Source: Eriocheir sinensis
Taxonomy: Eukaryota > Arthropoda > Malacostraca > Decapoda > Varunidae
Length of the DNA stretch: 64,000 nt
Assembly: GCF_024679095.1 (NCBI RefSeq)
Contig: NW_026110563.1
Location: forward strand, 558,001-622,000
Direction: 5' to 3'
Part shown: in pieces, positions 14,058 through 25,931 of the stretch
How positions within the stretch are numbered: position 1 is the first letter of the stretch
Layout of the letters: each line of letters opens with the position of its first letter
The notes under the pieces: model-generated
Told to the model about the DNA's origin: nothing
The model's input: the letters and a program-made list of their open reading frames with translations, nothing else
Database searches by the model: none
Translations under genes and position numbers: made by a program

Positions 14058-15166
14058 TACAAATTGACGTTATTATATGTGTATTTGTATAAATATTTTG
14101 ATACAAATTTACTTTATTTCATGTATTTTGTATATATATTTCAATTCAAATTTAGCTTATTTTGTGTATTTTGTATATATTTTCATACAAATTTAATTAC
14201 TTCTGTGTATTTTTGTATATAGTTTTATATAAATTAACGTTATTTTATGTGTATTTTGTATATTTATATTTATACAAATACACATTCTTTTATTGGTATT
14301 TTGTTTATTTATTTTGATACGAATTTACATTATTTAATGTGTTTTTTGTATAAATATAATTATACGTATTTACTTCATTTTATGTGTATTTTGGATATAT
14401 ATTTGTATAGAAATCTACGTTATTTTATGTGTATTCGTATATATATTTTGAAACAAATTTACATTGTTTTATATGTATTTTGCATATCTATTTCAATACA
14501 AATTTACCTTATTGTATGTGTTTTTTGTAAATTTATTTTAACACAAATTTAATTTTTTGATGTGTATTTTAGTATATATATTTTTATAAATAAAAAATGC
14601 GTTATTTTATGGGTATTTTGCTTCTTTATTTTCATACAAATTTACATTATTTTATTAATATTCTGTGTATTTATTTTGATACGATTTTACATTATTCTAT
14701 TTGTGTTTTTTACATATTTTTTATACAAATTTATGTTATTTTAAGTGTATTTGTGTATGTATTTTCATTAAAATTTACATTATTTTATGTGAATTTTGTG
14801 TATGTATTTCAATACAAATTTACCTAATTTTATGTGTATTTTGTATATTTATTTTCATACAAATTTAAAATATTTTGTGTATTTTTGTATATAGTTTGAT
14901 ACAAATTTAGGTTATTTTATGTGTATTTTGTATATCTATTTTCATACAAATACACATTTTTTTATTGATATTTTGTTTATTTATTTTGACGCGAATTTTA
15001 TGTGAATTTGTTTTCATTTCATACAAATTTACATTATTTTATGTGTATTTTGTACATGTATTTAAATACAAATTTAACTAATTATATGTGTATTTTGTAT
15101 ATCTATTTTCATACAAATTGAAATTTATTTTTTTGTTTTTTTGTATATATTTTATTCAAATTTTCG
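14058..15166 (+). repeat. 45-bp satellite block, plus orientation, right flank of SINE copy 2
   Basis: It continues the monomer interrupted by the SINE and is collinear with about 11840-12946, ending at the same junction. The phase marker is near 14597. Confidence 0.87.
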
Positions 15167-16232
15167 TAATCTTATAAAAATATATATACCAAAATACACA
15201 TAAAATATTTAAATTTGCATTGAAATAAATATACAAAATGCACATACAATAAGGTAAATTTGTATTGAAAGAGATATGCAAAAATACATATAAAACAATG
15301 TAAATTTGTTTCAAAATATATATACGAATACAAATAAAAAAACGTAGATTTCTATAAAAATATATATACAAAATACACTTAAAATTAAGTAAATACGTAT
15401 AAAAAAAATGTATACAAAATACACATAAAATAATGTAAATTCGAATTAAAATAAAAAACAAAATACCAATAAAAGAATGTGTATTTGGATAAATATAAAT
15501 ATACAAAATACACATACAAAATAAACATAAAATAAGGTAGATTTGTAAAAAAATATATGTACAAAATACACGTAAAATAATTTAAATTTATATAAAAATA
15601 TATATACAAATACACATAGAATACCATGAATTTGTATAAAAATATATATTTAAAATAAATATTAGATAATGTAAAAGTATAATATATATATACAAAGTAC
15701 ATATAAAATAATGTAAATTCGTATCAATATAAATCAACAAAACGCCAACAAAATAATATATATTTGAATGAAAATAAATTTACAAAATACACATAACATA
15801 ACTAAAATTTGTATTAAAATATATACAAAAATACATAGAAATAATTTGAGTTTGTATGAAAATAGATATACAAAATACACATAAAACTAAGTAAATTTCT
15901 TTTGAAATGTATATACAAAATACCCATAAAATATTGTAAATTTGTGTCAAAATATATAAACAAATACACATAAAATAACGTAATTTTGTATGAAAAATAT
16001 ATACAAAATACACATAGAATAATGTCAATTCGTATCAAAATGAATGAGCAGAATATCAATAAAATAATGTAAATTTTTATGAAAAAAAAGATGAAAAATA
16101 ACCAAAAATAAAGCATATGTTTATAAAAATACAGATACAAAAATACACATCGAATAATTAAATTTGTATTAAAATTAATATACAAAATGAGTATATAATA
16201 AGGTAAATTTGTATTGAAAAAATATGCAACAT
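15167..16232 (-). repeat. 45-bp satellite block, minus orientation
   Basis: Collinear with 5480-6627 without the long AT expansion. The phase marker near 16089 is diverged (GATGAAAAATAACC). The last part is repeated in 16332-16592. Confidence 0.85.
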
Positions 16233-16331
16233 ACACGTTTACTCATACAAATTTATATTATTTTATTGGTATTTTGTTTATTTATTTTGATACGAATTAC
16301 ATGATTATATGTATTTTGTACATATTTTTAA
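16233..16331 (+). repeat. Short satellite block, plus orientation
   Basis: Only about two monomers between two orientation switches. The left junction is ACACGTTTACTCATAC. It is the duplicate of the first 100 bases of the block at 16593. Confidence 0.82.
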
Positions 16332-16592
16332 ACATTAAATAACGTAAATTTGTATGAAAATATATAAAATACACATAGAATAATATCAATTGTATCAAAA
16401 TGAATGAGCAGAATATCAATAAAATAATGTAAATTTGTATGAAAATAAAGATGCAAAATACCCAAAAATAAAGCATATGTTTATAAAATACAGATATAAA
16501 ATACACATCCAATAATTAAATTTGTGTTAAAATTAATATACAAAATGCGTATATAATAAGGTAAATTTGTATTGAAAAAATATGCAACATGC
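16332..16592 (-). repeat. Short satellite block, minus orientation
   Basis: Repeats about 15975-16232 with a 358-360 bp offset, so the local duplication spans both an inverted and a direct segment. Confidence 0.82.
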
Positions 16593-18045
16593 ACGTTTAC
16601 TCATACAAATTTATATTATTTTATTGGTATTTTGTTTATTTATTTTGATACGAATTACATGATTATATGTGTATTTTGTACATATTTTTTATACGTATTT
16701 ACATTATTTAATGTGTATTTTGCATATCTATTTCAATACAAATTTACCTTATTGTATGTATTTGTATAAATATTTTGATACAAATTTACTTTATTTCATG
16801 TATTTTGTATATATATTTCAATTCAAATTTAGCTTATTTCGTGTGTATTTTGTATATATTTTCATACAAATTTAATTACTTCTGTGTATTTTTGTATATA
16901 ATCTTATATAAATTTACGTTATTTTATGTGTGTTTTGTATATTTATATTCATACAAATACACATTCTTTTATTGGTATTTTGTTTATTTATCTTGATACG
17001 AATTTACATTATTTTATGTGTATTTTGTATACATTTTTTATACATATTTACTTCATTTTATGTGTATTTTGTATATATATATTTATAGAAATCTACGTTA
17101 TTTTATGTGTATTCGTATATATATTTTGAAACAAATCTACATTGTTTTATATGTATTTTGCATATCTATTTCAATACAAATTTACCTTATTGTATGTGTT
17201 TTTTGTATATTTATTTTAATACAAATTAAATTTTTGATGTGTATTTTGGTATATATATTTTTATAAATAAAAAAAATGCGTTATTTTATGAGTATTTTAC
17301 TTCTTTATTTTCATACAAATTTACATTATTTTATTAATATTCTGTGTATTTATTTTGATACGATTTTACATTATTCTATTTGTGTTTTGTACATATTTTT
17401 TTATTCAAATTTACGTTATTTTAAGTGTATTTGTTTATGTATTTTCATTCAAATTTACATTATTTTATGTGTATTTTGTGTATGTATTTCAATACAAATT
17501 TACCTAATTTTATGTGTATTTTGTATATTTATTTTCATACAAATTTAAAATATTTTTGTGTATTTTTGTATATAGTTTGATACAAATTTAGGTTATTTTA
17601 TGTGTATTTTGTATATCTATTTTCATACAAATACACATTCTTTTATTGATATTTTGTTTATTTATTTTGACGCGAATTTACATTGTTTAATGTGTATTTT
17701 GTATATATATTTTTATACGTATTTACATCATTTCATGTGTATTTTGTTTAGTTTTGAACAAATTTATATTATTAAATGTGTATTTTGTATATATATATTT
17801 ATACAAATACACATTCTTTTATTGGTATTTTGTTTATTTATTTTGATACTAATTTACATTATTTTATGTGTATTTTGTATACATTTTTTATACGTATTTA
17901 CTTAATTTTATGTGTATTTTGTATATATTTTTATAGAAATCTACCTTATTTCATGTGTATTCGTATATATATTTTGAAACAAATTTACATTGTTTATATG
18001 TATTTTGCATATCTATTTTTGTGTATTCTGTATTTATTTTTGTTA
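16593..18045 (+). repeat. 45-bp satellite block, plus orientation
   Basis: The phase marker is near 17276. The left half is collinear with 11693-12600. The right end (about 17650-18045) is an inverted copy of 728-1200 and ends at the reversed ATGTATAACAAAAATAAAT switch. Confidence 0.86.
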
Positions 18046-18998
18046 TACATAGAATAATGTAAAATCGTATCAAAATAAGTACACAGAATATCAATAAAAT
18101 AATTTAAATTTGTATGAAAATAAAGATGCAAAATACCCATAAGATAAAGCATATTTTTATAAAATACATATACAAAAATACACATAGAATAATTAAATTT
18201 GTATTAAAATTAATATACAAAATGCACGCATACAATAAGATAAATTTGTATTGAAAAAAAACGCAAAACACAAATAAAACAGTGTAAATTTGTGTCAAAA
18301 TATATATACGAATACACATAAAATAACGTAGATTTCTAAAGAAATATATATACAAAATACACATAAAATTATGTAAATACGTATAAAAATATATATATAT
18401 ATAAAATACATATTAAGTAATGTATATTCGTGACAAAATAAATAAACAAAATATTATGAAAAGAATGTGTATTTGTATGAAAATAAATAATAGATAATAA
18501 ATTTGTATGTAATATATATGCAAGATACATTTAAATAATGTAAATATGTATAAAAAAATATATACAAAAAACAAATAGAATAATGTAAAATCGTATCAAA
18601 ATAAATACACCGAATATTAATAAAATAATGTAAATTTGTATGAAAATAAAGATGCAAAATTCCCATCAAATAGCGCATTTCTTATAAAAATATATATACC
18701 AAAATACACATAAAATATTTAAATTTGTATTGAAATAAATATACAAAATGCACATACAATAAGGTAAACTTCTGTTGAAAGAGATATGCAAAAATACATA
18801 TAAAAAATAGTAAATTTGTTTCAAAATATATATACGAATACACATAAAATAACGTAGATTTCTATAAAAATATATATACAAAATACACATAAAATTAGGT
18901 AAATACGTATAAAAAAATGTAAACAAAATACACATAAAATAATATAAATTCGAAACAAAATAAATAAACAAAATACCAATAAAAGAATGTGTATTTGT
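18046..18998 (-). repeat. 45-bp satellite block, minus orientation
   Basis: Phase markers are near 18127 and 18649 (522 bp, a shortened unit). It carries the TAGATAATAAAT marker near 18486. Its first 95 bases invert 641-727. Confidence 0.85.
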
Positions 18999-19263
18999 TC
19001 TGTGTATTTTTGTATATAGTTTTATACAAATTTACGATATTTTATGTGTATTTTGTATTTATATTTATACAAATACACATTCTTTTACTGGTATTTTGTA
19101 TATTTATTTTGATACGAATTTACATTATTTTATGTGTATTTTGTATACATTTTCTTATACGTATTTACTTCATTTTATGTGTATTTCGTATATATATTTT
19201 TATAGAAATCTACGTTATTTTATGTGTATTCGTATATATATTTTGAAACAAATTTACATTGTT
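18999..19263 (+). repeat. 45-bp satellite block, plus orientation
   Basis: About six monomers (types 8 to 14) between two switches, resembling 12000-12245. Confidence 0.82.
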
Positions 19264-22200
19264 TACATAAATTTGTATAAAACTATATACAAAAACACAA
19301 AAATAATTTAAATTTGTATGAAAATAAATATTCAAAATACACATAAAATTAGGTAAATTTGTATTGAAATACATATACAAAATACACATAAAATACAGTA
19401 AATTTGAAAGAAAACACATAAACAAATACACTTAAAATAGCGTTAATTTGTATAAAAAAATATATACAAAACACAAATAGAATAATGTAAAATCGTATCA
19501 AAATAAATACACAGAATATTAATAAAATAATGTAAATTTGTATGAAAATAAAGAAGCAAAATACCCATAAAATAACGCATTTTTTTTTAAATATATATAC
19601 AAAAATACACATAAAAAAATTATTTGTATTAAAATAAATATACAAAATACACATACAATAAATTAAATCTGTATTGAAATAGATATGCAAAATACATATA
19701 AAACAATGTAAATTTGTTTCAAAATATATATACGAATACACATAAAATAACGTAGATTTCTATAAAATATATATACAAAATACACATAAAATATAGTAAA
19801 TACGTATAAGAAAATGTATACAAAATACACATAAAATAATTTAAATTCGTATCAAAATAAATAAACTAAATGCCAATAAAAGAATGTTTACTTGTATAAA
19901 TATAAATATACAAAATACACATAAAATAACGTAAAATTGTATAAAACTATATACAAAAATAAACAAAAATAATTAAATTTGTATAAAAATAGATATACAA
20001 AAGACACATAAAATAAGGTAAATTTGAATTGAAATAAATATAGAAAATACATAAAATAATGTAAATTTGTATAAAAATATATATTCAAATACACATATAA
20101 TAACGGAAATTTGTATAAAAATATATAAACTAAATACACATTAAATAATGTAAATACTTATAAAAGATATATACGTAATGTAAAAATTTATAAAATTCAA
20201 GATGCAAAATACCCTTAAAATATCTCATATTTAAAAAAAAATATATACAAAAATACACATAAAATATTTAAATTTGTATTAAAATAAATATACAAAATAC
20301 ACATACAATAAGGTAGATTTTAATTGAAATAGATATGCAAAAAACACGTAAAATAATGAAATTTTTTATCAAAATATATACGAATACACACAATAAAATT
20401 ACTTAAATTTTTATGAAAATATATATACAAAATACACATAAAATAATGTAAATACATAGAAAAATATATATACAAAATACACATAAAATAATGTAAATTC
20501 GTATCAAAATAAATAAACAAAATTTCCTCTAAAAGAATGTATGTGTAGGAAAATATATATACAAAATACAAATAAAATAAAAAAAATTTGTATAAAAATA
20601 ATACAAAAATACACAACAATAATTTAAATTTGTTTGAAAATAGATATGCAAAATACAAATGAAATTAGGCAAATTTTTATTGAAATACATATACAAAATA
20701 CACATAAAATAATGTAAATTTGTATGAAAATATATAAACAAATACACATAAGATAACGTAAATTTCCATAAAATATATGTACAAAATATACATTAAATAA
20801 TGTAAATATGTCTAAAAATATATATACAAAATACACAGAATAACGTAAAATCGTATCAAAATAAATAAACAGACAATCAATAAAATAATGTAAATTTGTA
20901 TGAAAATAAAGATGCAAAATACCCATATAAGAACGCATATTTGTTTAAAAAAAATATATACAAAAATACAGATAAAATCATTAAATTTGCATCAAAATAA
21001 ATATACAAAAGGCACATACAATAAAGAAAATTTGTATTGAAATAGATATGCGAAATACACATAAATAATGTAAATTTGTATCAAAATATATATACGAATA
21101 CACATAAAATAGAGTAAATTTCTATGAAAATATATACTCAAAATACATATAAAATTATGTAAATAAGTATAAAAATATATATATCAAATACACCTAAAAT
21201 AATGAAAACTCGCATCAAAATAAATAAACAAAATTCCGATAAAAGAACGTATATTTGTAGGAAAATAAATATACAAAATTCACATAAAATTACGAAAATT
21301 TGAATAAAAATATATACTAAAATACACAAAATTAATTTCAATTTGTATGAAAATAGATATACATAATACACATATAATTAGTTAAATTTGTATTTAAATA
21401 CATGTACAAAATACACATAAAATAATGTAAATTTGTATGATATGAAAACAAATTCACATAAAATAACGTTCATTTGTATGAAATATATATACAAAATATA
21501 CATAGAATAATGTAAAATCGTATCAAAATAAATACACAGAATATCAATAAAATAATGTAAATTTGTATGAAAATAAAGATGCAAAATACCCATAAAATAA
21601 AGCATTTTTTATGAAAATACGTATACAAAAATACACATAGAATAATTAAATTTGTATTAAAATTAATATACAAAATTCACGTACAATAAGGTAAATTTAT
21701 ATTGAAAAAATATGCAAAATGCACATAAAACAATGTATATTTGTTTCAAAATATATATACGAATACATATAAAATAACATATATTTCTATAGAAATATAT
21801 ATACAAAATACACATGAAATGACGTAAATACTTATAAAAATATATATACACAATACACATTAAATAATGTGAATTCGCGTCAAAATAAATAAACAAAATA
21901 TCAATAAAAAATGTGTATTTGTATGAAAATAGATATACAAAATACATATAAAATATTTTAAATTTATATAAAACTCTTTTTATAAAAATATATATACCAA
22001 AATAATAAAAAAATTAAATTTGTATTACAATAAATATACAAAATGCACATACAATAAGGTAGATTTATATTGAAATAGATATGCTAAATACATATAAAAC
22101 AATGTAAATTTGCTTCAAAATATATATACCAATCCACATAAAATAACGTAGATTACTATAAAAATATATATTCAAAATACACATTAAATGAAGTAAATAC

Positions 22201-24503
22201 GTATAAGAAAATGTATACAAAGTACACATAAAATAATTAAATTTGTATTAAAATAAATATACAAAATACACATACAATAAGGTAAATCTATATTGAAATA
22301 GATATGCAAAATAAACATAAAATAATGTAAATTTGTATCAAATCATATACGAATACACACAATAAAATAACGTAAATTTTTATGAAAATATATATAAAAA
22401 ATACACAAAATAATGTAAATACGTAGAAAAATATATATACAAAATACACATAAATTATGTAAATTTATGAAAATAAATGAACAAAATTCACTAAAAGAAT
22501 GTATATTTGTAGGAAAATATAAATACAAAATACAAATAAAATAACTAAAATTTGTATTAAAATATATAAAAAATACATAAAAATAATTTAAATTTGTTTG
22601 AAAATAGATATGCAAAATACACATAAAATTAGGCAAATCTGTATTGAAATACATATACAAATTACACATAAAATATTGTAAATTTGTATGAAAATATATA
22701 AACAAATACACATAAAATATCGTAAATTTATATAAAATATATATACAAAATATACATTAAATAATGTAAATGTGTATAAAAATATATATACAAAATACAC
22801 ATAGAATAATGTAAAATCGTATCAAAATAAATAAACAGAATATCAATAAAATAATGTAAATTTGTATGAAAATAAAGATGCAAAATACCCAAATAATAAC
22901 GCATATTTTTAAAAAAATACACATAAAATAATTAAATATGTATTAAAATAAATATACAAAATACACATACAATATGGTAAATTTGTATTGAAATAGATAT
23001 GCAAAATAAACATAAATAATGTAAATTTGTATCAAAATATATATACGAATACCCATAAAATAGAGTAAATTTCTATGAAAATATATATTCAAAACACAAA
23101 TAAAATGATATAAATAAGTATAAAAATATACATATCAAATACACCTAAAATAATGTAAATTCGTAAAAAAAAAAAAAATTACGATAAAAGATGCAAGATA
23201 CACATTAAATAATGTAAATATGTATAAAAAAAATATATACAAAAAACAAATAGAATAATGTGAAATCGTATCAAAATAAATACACCAAATATTAATAAAA
23301 TAATGTAAATTTATATGAAAATAAAGATGCAAAACTCCCATCAAATAGCGCATTTCTTATAAAAATATATATATACCAAAATACACATAAAATATTTAAA
23401 TTTGTATTGAAATAAATATACAAAATGCACATACAATAAGGTAAATTTGTATTGAAAGAGATATGCAAAAATACATATAAAACAATGTAAATTTGTTTCA
23501 AAATATATATACGAATACACATAAAATAAAGTAGATTTCTATAAAAATATATATACAAAATACACATAAAATTAAGTAAATACGTATAAAAATAGATATA
23601 CAAAATACACATAGAATAATGTAAAATTGTTTCAAAAAAAAAAAAAAAACAATATAAATAAAATAATGTAAATTTGTATGAAAATAAAAATGCAAAATAC
23701 CCACAAAATAAAGCATATTTTTATAAAAATACATATACAAAAATACACATAGCATAATTAAATTTGTATTAAAATTAATATTCAAAATGCATATACAATA
23801 AGGTAAATTTGTATTGAAATACATTTACAAAATACACATAAAATAATGTAAATTTGAATGAAAATATATAAACAAATACACTTAAAATAACGTAAATTTG
23901 TATAAAATATATATAAAAAATACACATTAAATAATGTAAATATGTATAAAAGAATATATACAAAACACAAATAGAATAATATAAAATCGTATCAAAATAA
24001 ATACACAGAATATTAATAAAATAATATAAATTTGTATGAAAATTAAGATGCAAAATACCCATAAAATAACGCATTTTTTATAAAAATATATATACCAAGA
24101 CACACATAAAATATTTGAATTTGTATTAAAATAAATATACAAAATGCACATACAATAAGGTAAATTTGTATTGAAATAGATTTGCAAAATACATATAAAA
24201 CCATGTAAATTTTTTAAAAAATACATATACGAATACACATAAAATAACGTAGATTTCTATGAAAATAAATATACAAAATACACATAAAATGAAGTAAATA
24301 CGTATAAAAAAAGGTATACAAAATACACATAAAATAATGTAAACTCGTATCAAAATAAATAAACAAAAAACTAATAAAAGAATGTGTATTGTATATATAT
24401 AAATATACAAAATACAAATAAAATAACGTAAATTTATATAAAACTATATGAAAAAATCACAAAATTATTAAATTTGTGTGAAAATAGATATACAAAATAC
24501 ATG
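19264..24503 (-). repeat. 45-bp satellite block, minus orientation (segmental duplication, copy 1)
   Basis: Phase markers are near 19551, 20211, 20911, 21577, 22877, 23327, 23689 and 24048. From about 19800 it is collinear with 38170-43282 at an offset of about 18.33-18.37 kb. Shared private words include GACAATCAATAAAATAATG and AAGGCACATACAATAAAG. It lacks about 460 bases near 23815 that the other copy keeps. Confidence 0.87.
23631..23650. repeat. A-homopolymer replacing part of a monomer
   Basis: A run of A follows TTGTTTC where other copies read ATAAATACACAGA. Related A runs of different length occur at about 41961 and 57589. Confidence 0.8.
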
Positions 24504-25931
24504 TGTATTTTGTATATTTATTTTCATACAAATTGAAATTATTTTTGTTTATTTTTTTATATATTTTCATACAAATTTTCGTTATTTAATGTGTATTTTG
24601 TATATTTATTTTTTCTACAAATATACGTTCTTTTATCTGAATTTTGTTTATTGAATTTGAAACGAATTTACCTTATTTTGTATATCTATTTTCATACAAA
24701 TTGAAATACTTTTGTGTATTTTTGTATATAGTTTTATATAAATTTACGTTATTTTATGTGTATTTAGTATATTTATATTTATACAAATACACATTCTTTT
24801 ATTGGTATTTTGTATATTTATTTTGATACAATTTACATTATTTTATGTATTTTGTATATTTTTTATACGTATTTATTTCATTTTATGTGTATTTTGTATA
24901 TATATTTTTATAGAAATCTACGTTATTTTATGTGTATTCGTATATATATTTTGAAACAAATTTACATTGTTTTATATGTATTTTGCATATCTATTTCAAT
25001 ACAAATTTACCTTATTGTATGTGTTTTTTGTAGATTTATTTTAATACAAATTTAATTTTTTGATGTGTATTTTGGTATATATATTTTTATAAATAAAAAA
25101 ATGCGTTATTTTATGGCTATTTTTATAAATATTTTGATACAAATCTACATTATTTTATGTATTTTGTATATACATTTCAATTCAAATTTAGCTTATTTTA
25201 TCTGTATTTTGTATATCTATTTTCATACGAATTTAATTACTTCTGTGTATTTTTGTATATAGTTTTATACAAATTTGCGTTATTTTATGTGTATTTTGTA
25301 TATTTATATTTATACAAATACACATTCTTTTATTGGTATTTTGTTTATTTATTTTGATACGAATTTACATTATTTTATGTGTATTTTGTATACATTTTCT
25401 TATACGTATTTACTTCATTTTATGTGTATTTTGTATATATATTTTTATACAAATCTACGTTATTTTATGTGTATTCGTATATATATTTTGAAACAAATTT
25501 ACACTGTTTTATATGTATTTTGCATATCTATTTCAATACAGATTTACCTTATTGTATGTGTATTTTGTATATTTATTTTAATACAAATTATTTTTTTCAT
25601 GTGTATTTTGGTATATATATTTTTATAAAAAATGCGTTATTTAATGGGTGTTTTGCATCTTTATTTTCATACAAATTTACATTGTTTTATTAATATTCTG
25701 TGTATTTATTTTGATACGATTTTACATTCTTCTATTTGTGTTTTGTATATTTTTTTATACATATTTACATTATTTTATGTGTATTTTGTATATTTTAAAA
25801 CAAATTTACGTTATTTTATGCGCATCTGTTAAAATATTTTAATACAAATTTACATTATTTTATGTATTTTGTATATATATTTCAATACAAATTTAGTTTA
25901 TTTTATGTATATTTTGTATATCTATTTTCAT
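24504..25931 (+). repeat. 45-bp satellite block, plus orientation
   Basis: It starts at a palindromic-looking junction (TACATGTGTA) shared with 43282. Phase markers are near 25101 (partial) and 25632. It ends with a private module containing GCGCATCTGTTAAAAT, about 110 bases before the switch to minus. Confidence 0.86.
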
